Shown here piece by piece: positions 11,794 through 23,194 of a stretch of 64,000 bases of DNA; within the stretch, counting starts at the first letter, position 1; each line of letters opens with the position of its first letter. The translations under genes and the position numbers were made by a program. The DNA is from Adineta steineri (lineage: Eukaryota; Rotifera; Eurotatoria; Adinetida; Adinetidae). Where the stretch lies: NCBI GenBank assembly GCA_905250115.1, contig CAJNOI010000005.1, positions 1,294,910 through 1,358,909 of the forward strand, written 5' to 3'. Below the pieces are notes generated by a model. The model was not told the origin of the DNA. It saw only the letters and a program-made list of their open reading frames with translations, and made no database searches.

Positions 11794-12994
11794 TTTTATG
11801 TATATATTTTTACTTGTTTTCAAACTTTTCTTCAGTGATAATACAAATTTGGTTTCAATGTACATGATATTTTCACGTTTCTCTTATATATATATAAATA
11901 AATGCTTTTAAGAATTAAACTAAATCGAAGTAAATTGTCCATCTGAAAATTGAGCGATAAATAATCTAATCTTTTCCTATAAGCTACGTTTCTTAATATC
12001 AGAAAATAAACAAAAAACTTTTGTAATAAACGTTATAAAAGAGGTCTTTCATTTTTTTTGTTCGCTGTTGTTGTGCTTTTGTCTTGTTTTTATTTGACTG
12101 TTTAAAATGATGTGAATATATTGTTAAAAGACTGATATTCATGGAATTATCAAAAACTTGACTATGTATAATTGTGGGTTGAATGAGATAAATCTATTGA
12201 ATACTGTATGTTGATATGAATTATTCTATATCTTAAGCAGTTAGTTACTTTTTACATTGATGATGTCTTTACTTACATCATTAGATACATACTAGCTTTA
12301 TCTGAATGATGAGAACTGTTCTGGTTATATGCCTAAGTAGTGCTATGTTACAACCTTAGGATTGATTGAGCAAACCTTTAATTGAATCTTTGACAGATAA
12401 TATATATATTATTAAATTTATGCAAGGTATTCATAAAACATAAGAAGGTGAAAAGATTTAATGGCACACTTTAGATATCAAAAAAATAACACATTTCATA
12501 GAATGTATATTTTTACATTGGAATTTTAAATTTTAATATGAATTATGTTATTTTTGAAAAGAGAATATCTTTTAATGGATTAATTATAGATAAGAAAGTG
12601 TTACATTTATTGTTAAACTTTTTTTTCTATATTCCAAAATAGAATTTTTTTTATTAAAGTCACTCAGATCTTTATAGAAAAAAAATATTCTGTAATGCAA
12701 CTTGTCATATATTATTTAGTAATAATCAAAGTACTTCTAACTGAATGTACTGAATCTTGTTTTTATATCAGATACATCATATTAATTGACTATGAGAATA
12801 ACTTGCACCTTGTATACTGTTCATAAGATTTGATTATTATATTTTCAAGAATAAATATCAGTCGACAATAAATTCTCAATCATACCTACTTTATTAATAA
12901 TCAGTGCATGATTTTCCGCCTACTTAATTTTTCTATAAATAACAGAAAGTTTACCGGCAAATTCTTTATAATTACATATAGATTCTTCTTTTAT
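11794..12994 (+). other. Intergenic
   Basis: AT-rich, no supported gene; 3' flank of the GPCR. Nothing structured was seen apart from short A/T runs. Confidence 0.4.
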
Positions 12995-13680
12995 TTATAC
13001 TTCCGAATTTGACTTAGTAAATTGTAAATAATCCTTTAAAACTGTTCTTTACTAGAAAAAGATTTGTTTTTATGTACGAAATAAAGTAGTTACATGAATG
13101 AATAAAAAAATTAAACATGTACTTAACGAAATTCATTTCCATTAATTCAATACGATGATCTTATATACACAGAATAAACTTGTACTGATTATATAAGTAA
13201 CGCTCATCTTTGGAATCGCTCACCCTTTTCTAAAAGAAGCAAGACTAGTTTGGTTAGTAAAGTTTAGAGTCCGATTATTTAATGAGGATCTACTTATGAC
13301 TATCTTTTACAATCTCAGCAAATAAATTCTAGATGAGGGCGTGGGTGTAATCTTTTGAATCAATCGGCACTCACCAACATCTACATTCGCAAGCGAGCCT
13401 GCAAAAATCTAAAGAAGATAGAGACATGATGAAAACTATTTCTGTCGACTTCATTTATTTTTTTTACGTTTGTCAATAACAAATGCACTTTTTTCCAAGT
13501 TTACCTTTGTTATCTACATGATGGTTAAATACTAGCTTTCAGTCAATAGAATACAGCAAAAAAAATAGTAAAAGCTAGTTTAAACATTTTTTTAAAATTT
13601 CATGTCTACTAATTCGCGATGACGAATTATGTTATCAACTTGTGTAATTCAGTCAATATTTACCATTATAAATACTTTTT
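12995..13680 (+). repeat. Orphan copy of the 5' flank of the ADP-ribosyltransferase/TPR genes
   Basis: Two blocks here match sequence upstream of the decayed ART/TPR gene. About 12997-13198 matches 19699-19899, and 13313-13680 matches about 20396-20760. A shorter third relative lies upstream of the other ART/TPR copy (about 27181-27360). Matching is by shared long words such as TATACTTCCGAATTTGACTT and AAGATAGAGACATGATGAA. No ART coding sequence follows: an unclassified repeat begins at the exact point where the similarity ends (13681). Confidence 0.75.
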
Positions 13681-14575
13681 GTGTACTCAAAAAGTGAGTA
13701 CACTACTAGAATCGGTCAGTGTGTCCGTCCAGCCGTTTACACGATAACTTTCAGAAGGAGAATCAGACTGAGCTAAAATTTTCTACAGAGTTTAATCTCA
13801 TAGATATCTCGGTCGATTTCGAAGATGAGCCCTACCGGTTATACCATAGCTGAGTTATAAAAGAAATTTTTATTATTGATCAGACCATCCCCGAGGGGGA
13901 GTACAGGGATCTTTTTTCAAAAAAAATATTATTCTCAAAAATGTTCACAACATATATAAATCGACTCCGTTTTTAACGCTGATTCTGAATCTGACATCAG
14001 TTTTGAACTAAATCGTAGCTTTCTAACAGAACATCGCCTGAAAAAGGTCTCAAAATGCACAAAAACTGTATCCAAACACCAAATTGCCTAAATATATCTC
14101 AGATTACTAGTAATTTTGAGATTCTATAAATACCAGGTTTTGTAGCTAGTCAAAAGGACTATCGAAAAGTAAAAATCCGAACTCGATAGCTATTAATGTT
14201 GATGAGCTATTATGAAAATACTAATGTCTGTATCTATCATATATCTCTTATAGATTGATCAGGTTAATTACGATCGTAATTCTCCCAGATACAAACACAA
14301 ATTCATTTAAAAATCACTCCTATTACCTAGTGTTTTTGGAGTAGATATAATTTGTGAAGAGCCTTGAATAATGATTGGTAGTAAATATGATGCGTTTGAG
14401 GTTTCCTCAACATTACACTGTCCGAAAATGATGAAAAACTCACATATACTGACACTGCCGTTAGAACTTTTTATTGTTGACTAAGAATCAAAAACACAAG
14501 ATCAATGTCTATTTCCGCTTTTTGCAGTACACATAACTCTCGGATACAATCCGAAGTTTCCACATTTATTTTGTT
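13681..14575 (+). mobile_element. Unclassified repeat element, longer copy
   Basis: Shares both ends with the shorter copy at 19427-19698. The left end GTGTACTCAAAAAGTG contains a small hairpin (TGTACTC, then GAGTACA) and partly mirrors CTTTTTGCAGTACAC near the right end (about 14518-14532). Beyond this both copies continue through CTCGGATANAATCCGAAG, another hairpin. No ORF. The partial inverted ends suggest a non-autonomous DNA element, while the right-end hairpin could instead suggest a Helitron-like end; no target duplication was identified. Confidence 0.6.
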
Positions 14576-15130
14576 CCATTATAAATTAGATCAATTAACA
14601 TAATACGAATATTTTTAATCAAGGTAAGAAAAACAAATAAATATTATGAAGGAAAAGGAAAGCATGTCTTTTTTTCTTCTATTTTTTCGTTTTTATTTGT
14701 ATAAGATATATGAGAAACAACAAAGATTTATTCAATGCTCTTGATCAAAAGAAAAATAAACGAAATCACCTTTTTGACGTCATCAGATGATTAGACAAAA
14801 ATGTCATTTGATAAGTAATTAAGTAAAGTTATCCATGAAAAATGTGTTTCTAGAAAAAAAAATGATATTTTCATGAATTTTAAATTCGTTTATTATTGAA
14901 TTTATTTTAATCTTCGGATTTGTCAATATAATAGTCTTGGATATAATCTATTCGAACAAAAATATTGCATTACGATCACTTGTTTATCTAGAACATATTA
15001 CAAAGACAAAACTAACTTCTAGTAAATACATTTCATTATCGATAATTACAAAGTAAAAAAAAAAACATCTGTTTATTGATCGACTTTGAATTAAAATATG
15101 TCCACCTAATCATACGATATTCCCGCATTA
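14576..15130 (+). other. Intergenic
   Basis: AT-rich sequence without a supported gene between the repeat element and the JmjC-like gene fragment. Confidence 0.4.
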
Positions 15131-15700
15131 TCAATAAATGATAATGAAATAAAAGATGTATTAAAATATTATAAGAAAATGGTGTGATTAAATTAATCCC
15201 GATATGAAATTTTAAAAATCTATTAAAAAAGACACCAATAAATATTCCATTATGTTCAACAATTCAACAAGTTAAACAAATTGATAAGGAATATTTCATT
15301 CAATGAAAATAAACACCAAGAAAATAAAGAAAATATTTTGGTTATTATTACCAAATGAATTTCATACACAAAATTTATCAAATATTTCAATAATTAATTC
15401 ACAAACATTATTTTTAAAATGTGTTCATCGTGATCAATTTGATTTTCATCAATTACCCTTGAAATCACTTTTAAAATTATCTGGAAAAGAATTTTGTAAA
15501 AAATATTCATCAACATTACTTAAAGCACATGGCTCTGCTGCTATATTTCCTTTAATTTTCAAATAAACAAAATCTTTGCCAATTAAATTATCATCATGAA
15601 GGTAGGATTCGTTATTGGTATAGTATTCCACCAAAAGAAAGAAAGAAATTTGAAAATATATTTAAAGAAAAGAATCCATCAATATGTATTGAACATATAA
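15131..15700 (+). pseudogene. JmjC-like protein fragment, frameshifted
   Basis: An open stretch at 15303-15566 (87 codons, with HRDQFDFHQLPLKSLLKLSG) ends at a stop. A one-base frame change right there lets reading continue as NLCQLNYHHEGRIRYWYSIP and on to about 15700. LNYHHEG followed by YWYSIPP resembles the segment of JmjC oxygenase domains that contains the last iron-ligand histidine (family pattern: LNYLHFGAP..WY.IPP). The earlier HxD/E iron motif is not seen. Weaker coding-like sequence precedes it from about 15131, with several stops. It is therefore a broken remnant. It ends where similarity to another gene fragment on the opposite strand begins. Confidence 0.45.
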
Positions 15701-16128
15701 CGACCGAAAACAAATGGATGATTGTTAGTTTCGACTGTTGCTCGATGATCTGAACCAGCACTTATATGTGCAAATACACATTTTGTTGATGTATGAGCAC
15801 ATAAAGATAAAAGATTAAGATCATTGAGTGGTGGACGAGTATTTCTATAGACACATGGTCTATTAACATGATCTTTATAAAATTCTGCTGTAACTTCGCT
15901 AGAAAAACCAATACCAAATTCACTGACATTCGTGAAATGATTTGGACCTTGTGTATGAGATGCTTCACCTCAACTAGCTTTGTTTCGACCAAGATGAGGA
16001 TCGTAAATAACATGATGATTTAGAAGAAAAGGTACATCAATTTGTTTAACAATTGAATGTTTTAGTTTAATGAGAACATCTTCAAGCAGAGTCGACTCAT
16101 AGCCGATATATGTAAACCAACGACACAT
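15690..16128 (-). pseudogene. DUG3/EgtC-type class II glutamine amidotransferase fragment
   Basis: Reading down from the ATG at 16128, one frame starts MCRWFTYIG with the N-terminal nucleophile Cys2, continues LLEDVLIKLKHSIVKQID, meets a single in-frame TGA near 15970, and carries on in the same frame through GIGFSSEV, RPCVYRNTRPPLNDLNLLSL and CVFAHISAG to NNHPFVFGRY near 15700. There it ends abruptly against the JmjC-like fragment. These blocks match the N-terminal half of type II glutamine amidotransferases of the DUG3 (glutathione breakdown) / EgtC group. Loss of the C-terminal half plus the premature stop make it a pseudogene. Confidence 0.7.
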
Positions 16129-16626
16129 CTTTCTCGTATTGTTTTCTTATTTTAATAAAATGTCATTATCTCTATTTAAACGTTCGTTGGTCGATAACAA
16201 CAGATTATTGTTTTTCTTTTTCTTCTTTTCATTCTAGTTGGACATATATTCTTCTCTTCCGTTTTTTTCTCTCCTGATCGCTAATATTGTCTATTAAAGA
16301 CAAGGAAATACAATCATAATAGAATATTTTTTTTCAAAGAAGCAATGTAGAGTTTATTCGAATAATAAAATAAAGTAAAAGAAAAAAAAGGATTAATATA
16401 GAAGAAATGTCGAATATTGTTTGTATTGTAGATGTATGTACGTATTCCATCGATTAGCTAAAATAAAAAAGAAAATATATAGTGTAGAAATTTTGGAATT
16501 TCATTAAAAGTTTGAATGTTGTAGCATGATATTTACATCATTTGTTTAATTCAAATAAAGAGAAAAAGGCAAAGAAACAGAAACTATCATTTTTCTTTTT
16601 TACACATTAACAAAGTATTATATTAT
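16129..16626 (-). other. Intergenic
   Basis: AT-rich, no supported gene. It includes the likely 3' untranslated region of the Cys-rich peptide gene that ends at 16627. Confidence 0.4.
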
Positions 16627-16956
16627 TTATACATACACTGGATAACAAGCACCAACATTCATAACAGCACCATAACAAGCATAACCAGGACAGCAACGAG
16701 GTCGACCGTTATTACAGCCGTGGCAGTTTCGACAATCAGCACCATTACAACTACAATTACCATAAACAAGACACTTGCCATCAGGTCCATATTCACGTTT
16801 TCCAAGTAATGCTAGAAATTGATCCACTAATTCACGTCTCGTTTGTTCCATGTCGGTATGGTGTCTTGCCGAGTATGATGTTGCCCAAACACTATTGCTA
16901 GCCATCAACAAAGCAACAACAAACAGTAAACAAATAAATTTCATCGTATAAACCAT
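16627..16956 (-). CDS. Secreted Cys-rich peptide precursor
   Basis: A 109-residue single-exon frame. Residues 1-25 are a signal peptide ending near VWA. A propeptide-like polar stretch (26-51) ends at LLGKREYG, whose GKR looks like a dibasic cleavage site. The C-terminal 57 residues carry ten cysteines, including the dense CSCNGADC, CRNCHGC and RCCPGYAC patterns, so a compact disulfide-knotted mature peptide is expected. ATG codons at residues 1 and 5 are both plausible; cleavage would be the same. The layout (signal, propeptide, basic site, Cys-rich tail) is shared by antimicrobial peptides, hormones, protease inhibitors and venom-type knottins. I do not recognise a specific family and assign no activity. 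Confidence 0.65.
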   Translation of the reverse strand: MVYTMKFICLLFVVALLMASNSVWATSYSARHHTDMEQTRRELVDQFLALLGKREYGPDGKCLVYGNCSCNGADCRNCHGCNNGRPRCCPGYACYGAVMNVGACYPVYV

Positions 16957-18239
16957 TTTAGATTAATAATAGAATAGGACGTTTGCGACTGTTAAGAAAA
17001 CAAAACACTACTGAAGATATTATACGATTACTTATACCTTTTATATCGAAGAAAAGAGGCAAATATATTTTTGAAAATAAATTTCTTTTCGTTCTAAACA
17101 ATACAGATAGTCGCAAGCAGAAATATCTATCGTTATTGTAAGAAGAAAAGAAAAATCCGTTTCTTTTAGACCCTTTTCATCCTATTGAAACAGCTAGCCA
17201 ATATTAATGCATGACAACACCAATATGTCATATTTTGAGTATTATTTTTTTCGCTGATTTACCTTGAGATTTGAATAGAAATAATAGCAATGATTAGTTC
17301 CTCTCATCAATCTAGCATTGATCAGAAATTTGCATTTGACAAGACGTGGTATTTTCAATATTATTTTTTTCGTTTATTTAACTTCAGTTTTGAAAAAAAT
17401 ACATTTGATAAGCTGTAATACCATTGCTTGAATCGATCGAAAAGCAATTTTATTGATTAAAACTATTTCTTTGTAAAGTCGACATGAATATATCTTTTAA
17501 TAGTATACATAACTCGCCCAGATCTACAAGATGTAGAAAGTTTCGACTCGAAATCGAATGAACACACTTGAGAATATTCCTTTATTAGTTTTATATATGT
17601 GAGAAAATAAAAAAAATATGTTCAGATATATTACTAAGAAAATAAATCGAACTAAACTCACGAGAGAATATATTTTAATATGTAAAATTTTATTTGAAAG
17701 ACATTATAGGAAATAACTACTTCTCAAATAAAAATATGAATTGATCAATCACATGAACTATGATTATATGTCCTAACAGTGATATTAATATATTAACTGT
17801 AGTAAAGGTGAAATTATTGAACAGTGCTACTCTTTTTAGACTTTGTGTAACACTTAGTTAAGATAAATTTAAAGATAAAATATTTTGTTGAGTGATGTGT
17901 GAATAGAAGAAAAACTATGGTTTAGATCTGTTATGTATACGAACTTTATTCTAATCGATTTTTTTAATAAAAAAAACTAATTATTTTAATGTAATTTATT
18001 AAAGTATTTCAAAGACTTTTGAATGATAAAACGCATTCGTAATTAAATAAACTGTTCTTATTTTGTTGCCTATGAAATAAGTGATGTATCTGATAAGAAA
18101 ATCTTTGTTAATATGTAAAAGATATAATTATACAATAACGTACGTTGTTTAATATAAAGAACAACGTTTATATCTATATTGATTTATTTAAATATTTTTT
18201 TCACACAATATATCAAATGTTCGGTAATATTACTGAAAT
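16957..18239 (+). other. Intergenic
   Basis: AT-rich with no supported gene. Two short similar segments around 17230-17270 and 17350-17390 (ATTATTTTTTTCG words) hint at an old local duplication. Confidence 0.35.
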
Positions 18240-18379
18240 AAATCTCAATGATTAGAATTCCATGAGAGATTCGACTGTTGGTATCTCTTATTTTGTGATA
18301 TATTATCTATTGGATGTCTATTATTCTATCTCGATTTGATTCTATTTCATCGACTTGTTCTTCTCTTTATTGATCTTAT

Positions 18380-18830
18380 TTATGAATTAATTCATATTTC
18401 ATGATTTATTCATCACGATCATTAGAAATATTATTATTTGCTTGGGCTACTGCAGAAAGCCATACACTTTTATTTCATAATCAATTATTTCGAAGTTTAA
18501 TTATAATTATTTTTAGTATTACTCTTCTTTTACATGTAATCATAGAAAAAGATGATTTGCATCTACATATTCATTGTCTAAAACATCGAAAAATGATTAT
18601 ACAATTATTGTCGACATGAATTATACCATGGATATTGATTATTTTACCTTTTCAATTTGGTTTATTACTATACAATATTATTATATTTCTATTTCCATTT
18701 CTATGTTGTTTATTATTATCATCAGAACTTCGAATAAAAGTACGAAAAAAATCTTTTATTTCATCAATAACATCATCGAGTTTGTTTAGTTGCAAATATT
18801 ATCAATTGTAGAAAGAATATTGAAGTAGTT
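18380..18830 (+). pseudogene. Probable decayed GPCR
   Basis: From 18401 a 72-codon frame contains SLEILLFAWATAESHTLLFH, which resembles TM3 plus the E/DRY-like box of rotifer class A receptors (family form near ...FAWA..ERH). The same frame continues past one TGA (18617-18619) into IIPWILIILPFQFGLLLYNI and a further hydrophobic run ending LRIKVRKKSF, like TM7 and the start of the C-tail. Segments TM4-TM6 are missing and no intact start is seen. I infer a deleted, stop-bearing receptor gene. Confidence 0.4.
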
Positions 18831-19426
18831 GAACGATATCATATGCGTTCAATACGATCGTAGATGCTTTTGTTAATTTTATTGAAAGCTTGAATTTTTT
18901 TTATTAACAAATTTGTTATTACCGACTTTTGAAGAATTCTTTCAATGTTTTTCTATACATTTATGAAGAAAGAACAAATATAATAATGATGAGGGTTAAT
19001 GGAATCAATAAGATAAAATAATCTTGAGGGTATGGGTGTGAGTATTATCTTAGTCTCTCTTCTTACATATTATCCATAAATTTAAAGAATATCGATAAAA
19101 TATTAACATTAAATAACTCAAACTTATTTCATTAAGCAAATCGAAATAAAAATATTATTAATAAAAATTCAATGTCAATCCGAAAGTTCTTTCTTTATAT
19201 TTAGAAAAAAATGTGAATGTTTCTTTCAATGTCAAGATATAATAAATTATGTTGATATTTCATAAAGTTATCGATCATGCAATAGTTATATCAAATCTAT
19301 ATGAGATTTTTATGAAAGTACGTCAATGAATATTAAAAAATATTAACTTTGTAGGTTTTAATATTAAAACTTTTCTGTTTTTTTCATTGGAATATATAAA
19401 TACCAAGTATTCTATTCATCTGTTTT
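18831..19426 (+). other. Intergenic
   Basis: No supported gene. It carries a telomere-like half motif, GAGGGTATGGGTGTGA, at 19026-19041. Confidence 0.4.
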
Positions 19427-19698
19427 GTGTACTCAAAAAGTGAGTACACTACTAGAATCGGTCAGTGTGGCCGTCCGGCCGTTTACACGATAACTTTAGA
19501 AAGGAGAGACAGATTTTGATGAAATTTTCTACACAATTTAGCCTCCTCAAGATCTCGGTCGAGTTCAAAAATGAGCTTAATTTACCGAGCCATTCGTGAG
19601 TTATTGCAAAAATACTAATATTTTTCTATGATTGCGATATGCGCTTTTTGCAGTACACATAACTCTCGGATAAAATCCGAAGTTTCCACGTTTATTTA
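19427..19698 (+). mobile_element. Unclassified repeat element, internally deleted copy
   Basis: The left end (GTGTACTCAAAAAGTGAG, then GAATCGGTCAGTGTG) and the right end (GCAGTACACATAACTCTCGG, then ATCCGAAGTTTCCAC) match the copy at 13681-14575, but the interior is about 620 bp shorter. It abuts the duplicated flank block that begins at 19699. Confidence 0.6.
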
Positions 19699-21054
19699 TT
19701 TATACTTCCGAATTTGACTTAATAAATTGTAAATGATACTTTAAAGCTGTTCTTTACTAGGAAAATTATTTTTTATGTACGAAATGAAGTATTTACATGA
19801 ATGAATAGAAAAATTAAATATAAACTTAACGAAATTTATTTTCATTAATTCAATACGATGATTTTGTATGCGTAGAATAAACTTGTACTGAATATATAAG
19901 GGTGTGGGTGTATCTTATTTATGTCACCCACACCCTCAAAATTTTCTTTATATACTTTGGATCCATTAAAGTTGTAGAATCGTAGTGAGTCAGTTTCAAT
20001 TCGAATATAAGTTACATACATTTCTGTCAATCAAATAATCTATCGGATCGATGCGTATCAGATATTTTGATGACCCTTAGTTTTTTTAATAAATGACAAG
20101 ATTTCGTTGAAGAAATCGGAGTTTCACAAACGCTGCCTCAATTGAATTCTTTTGATCAAAATAAATTAGTAAAGAAAATGAGATGTCTCCTTAGCTTCTC
20201 TCATATACATCTGTTTTATGGAGATTGTCAATAATCCTATCATAGAAATGAAGATCTATCATTGAACCTCTTATAGAACAGTAATAATTTAATATTATTA
20301 TCGATGCATCACCTAACCTAGTGATTTGTAAACTTATCATGTATCAATATTATACTTTTGAAACAAAGGTGCATGATGTGCTCCAGCTATCAGTCGTATC
20401 AGCAAATAAATTCCAGATCAGGGCGTTAGTGTAATCTTTTATATCAGCCGACATTCACCCACATCTAAATACGCAAGAGAGCCTGTTCAAACCTGAAGAA
20501 GATAGAGACATGATGAAGACTTTTTTAGTCGATTTCATGTTTTTACTTTTATTATTGACAAACACGCTTTTTTCTCCAAGTTTATCTTTGTTATCTGCAG
20601 AATGGTTACATACAGGCTCTCAGTTAACAGAATACACCAAGAAAAATGATACTAGCTAGTTTAAACATTTATTTAATTTCACGTCTACAAATTCGTGATG
20701 ACGAATCATATTATCAACTTGTATAATTCAGTCAATATTTATCAATATAGATACTTTTTTTTACTTAGGATTCTCAAATAATAAACATAAATCTACACAT
20801 TTTCTCTCCATCAAAGAAAATAAAACATTTATTGCTCGTGGAGTATATCGATGTTTCTCGAAGATATAAAAATATCTCACCAGTTTACCTTTTTCGTTCT
20901 TCAGTTGATTTTTTTTCATTGCAAGATCATAAGCAGCTAAAGATAAAACATTTCGAAAGGAAGTAGACAACTATAAAAAGAATCATTTTTGGTCATTTCT
21001 TTACTAGTAAATTTTACACAGTAACTCGAATCCAAAACATTCACACAGCAAATA
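19699..21054 (+). repeat. Duplicated 5' flank of the first ART/TPR gene, interrupted
   Basis: 19699-19899 and about 20396-20760 match the orphan flank at 12997-13680. They are separated here by about 500 bp that starts with the perfect telomere-like palindrome at 19900-19935. 20941-21054 matches 27480-27594 upstream of the second ART/TPR copy and is the probable promoter and 5'-UTR; both copies share AACTCGAATCCAAAACATTC just before the start codon. Confidence 0.65.
19900..19935. repeat. Perfect telomere-like inverted pair
   Basis: GGGTGTGGGTG (19900-19910) and its exact complement CACCCACACCC (19925-19935) are separated by 14 bp. Each arm holds TGTGGG, which I recall as the telomeric hexamer of Adineta. 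Weaker relatives occur at 9094, 13335, 19026, 20420, 23671, 25121, 25571 and 62155. Confidence 0.8.
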
Positions 21055-22554
21055 ATGAATAAAGGAAAATCAACAACAAGTACATCTACAGTTTCAAAAG
21101 GTGCAGAAGGTCGTCGACGTATCAATATCCAACAGGTACAAAATGTCCTTTTAATCTGGTTAGACAACAACATTGACAAAACGAACGTTGATTGTCAAAA
21201 TACAATCACAAAACTACGACGTGCTGTTAACGACATCAATACATATACAAATGGTGATAAATGTCTTGAATTCATTCAAACCATCGTCGACAAAAAAGTA
21301 TGTATAATTATATCTGGATCACTTGGACAACAAATTGTGCGTCGTGTGCACAATATGTCCCAAGTTGATTCGATATTTATCTTTTGTGGCAATAAAAAAT
21401 TACATGAACAATGGTCAAAAGACTGAGCCAAAATAAAGGGTGTCTTCACAGATATTACACCCATCTGTGAAGCACTCACGGAGGCTGCTCATCAATGTGA
21501 GCAGAATTCCATTCCCATGAGTTTCGTGGGAACAAATAAAAAGTTGGATCAATTAGATCCTTCTTTTATGTATATCCAAATCATCAAAGAAATTATATTA
21601 ACCATCAAATTCGATCAAAACCACATACAAAATTATCTTAATTACTGTCGTGATGCTTTTTCCGACAATGAAGAAGAAGTGGTTAATATTAAGCGATTAG
21701 AAGATGAATACCATAACAAAACACCAGTTTATTGGTACACCTGTCAAATGTTCTTATATCCCATGCTCAATCGTGCATTACGATTGATGGATTGTGATAT
21801 CATTACACATATGGGTTTCTTCATTGGTGATTTACATCGACAGATTGAACAACTACACAAGGAACAATATGCTGGTACAACTGTTGCTAACACCTTTACT
21901 ATTTACCGTGGTCAAGGTTTATCTACAGGGGATTTTGAAAAAATGAGCAAAATTAAAGGTGGTCTAGTTTCATTCAATAATTTCTTGTCTACCAGTAAAG
22001 ATCGTGAAGTTTCCTATGCTTTTGCTGAAAGCAATCAGACCAATCCGGATTTAGTTGGAATACTTTTTGTTATTAAAGCAGACCCATCTCAATCAACAAC
22101 GCCATTTGCTTCCATTGCTGGTATCAGCTAATTCCAAGGAGAAGACGAGGTCTTATTTTCCATGCATAGCGTGTTTCGTATCCAGGACATTACACAGATG
22201 GGTGGAAATAATCGTTTATATGAAGTTCACTTGGTACTGACTGCTGATAACGATCCAGAATTGCAGAGACTTACTGATTATATTCGCAAAGAGAGCTCTC
22301 CAGACTCTGAAGGATGGTACAGATTGGGTTTGGTACTATGGAAAATGGGTCAATTTGACAAAGCCGAAGATATTTATCAGGTTCAACTTGATCAAACCAA
22401 AGATGATAAAAATAAGGCACCTATTTATCTACAACTTGGTTCGATAAAGAAGTATCAAGGAAAATATGAAGAAGCACTTACATTCTATGAAAAATCACTT
22501 GCTATCTATCAAAGAATACTTCCTCACAATCATCCTGATTTGGCTGCTTCCTGT

Positions 22555-22580
22555 TAGAGGATGATATATATCATCCTCTA
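22555..22580. repeat. Perfect 26-bp palindrome inside the decayed ART/TPR gene
   Basis: The sequence is its own reverse complement, built from TAGAGGATGATA and its mirror TATCATCCTCTA around a central TA. Its first three bases are the stop that truncates the TPR frame. It marks the left edge of an insertion absent from the paralogue. Confidence 0.85.
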
Positions 22581-22584
22581 GTTC

Positions 22585-22721
22585 ATCCACATGTCTTGCC
22601 ATTTTCTTTTTCTTTTCTCTCTTCACATATATGTCATTTCTTTTTCTTTTCTCTCTCCACATATATGTCATTTCTTTTTTTTCTGTTCTTCTCACATATC
22701 TGTACATATGTCTTTGTTCTT
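22585..22721. repeat. Short pyrimidine-rich tandem repeat beside an assembly gap
   Basis: About three diverged copies of a unit of roughly 45 bp (TTTTCTTTTCTCTC, then CACATATATGTCATT) run into ten N at 22722-22731. The repeat probably caused the gap, so the true length is unknown. Confidence 0.7.
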
Positions 22722-23194
22722 NNNNNNNNNNTCTCCAGCTTCACATCTAGAGTAGTCACTTTGAGCTACACGCTCACACTTCCTACAACAACATTGGTTC
22801 AATGCATTACAGCATGAGTGATTATCCAGAAGCACTTTTATCTCATAAAAAAGCTCTTGAAATCAAACAGCAATCACTTCCTCCCAATCATCCTAGTTTG
22901 GCTCATTCCTACAACAACATTGGTGAAGTACATCGCAGCATGGGTGATTATCCGAAAGCACTTTCATCACATGAAAAAGCCCTTGAAATCAAACAGCAAT
23001 CACTTCCTCCCAATCATCCTGACTTGGCTATGTCCTACTACAACATCGGTTTGGTTTATAAAAACTTGGGTAATTACCCAAGAGCTTATACATTTTATGA
23101 ACATGCTATACAAATTGGAGAACAATCATTAAGTTCAAATCATCCTCATCTTGAAATATATAGAAAGAGCCTCGAACGCATGAAAAACAAATAA

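Larger units (their letters stand above)
21055..23194 (+). pseudogene. ADP-ribosyltransferase-TPR gene, decayed copy
   Basis: Close paralogue of the 703-residue protein at 27595. The same order of parts is readable: an N-terminal domain with IISGSLGQQI and DSIFIFCGNKKLHEQW, an ART domain with IYRGQGL, FLSTSK and a DEVLFSMHSVFRIQ-type glutamate motif, then kinesin-light-chain-type TPRs and the C-terminus SLERMKNK. It is broken by a TGA at 21424-21426 where the paralogue has TGG, a TAA at 22129-22131 where the paralogue has AAA, and a stop at 22555 at the edge of an insertion of about 230 bp within the TPRs. That insertion holds a perfect palindrome, a pyrimidine-rich tandem repeat and a 10-N gap. 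The C-terminal TPR block (22802-23194) is still open. Assembly error could explain part of the third break, not the first two. Confidence 0.8.
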
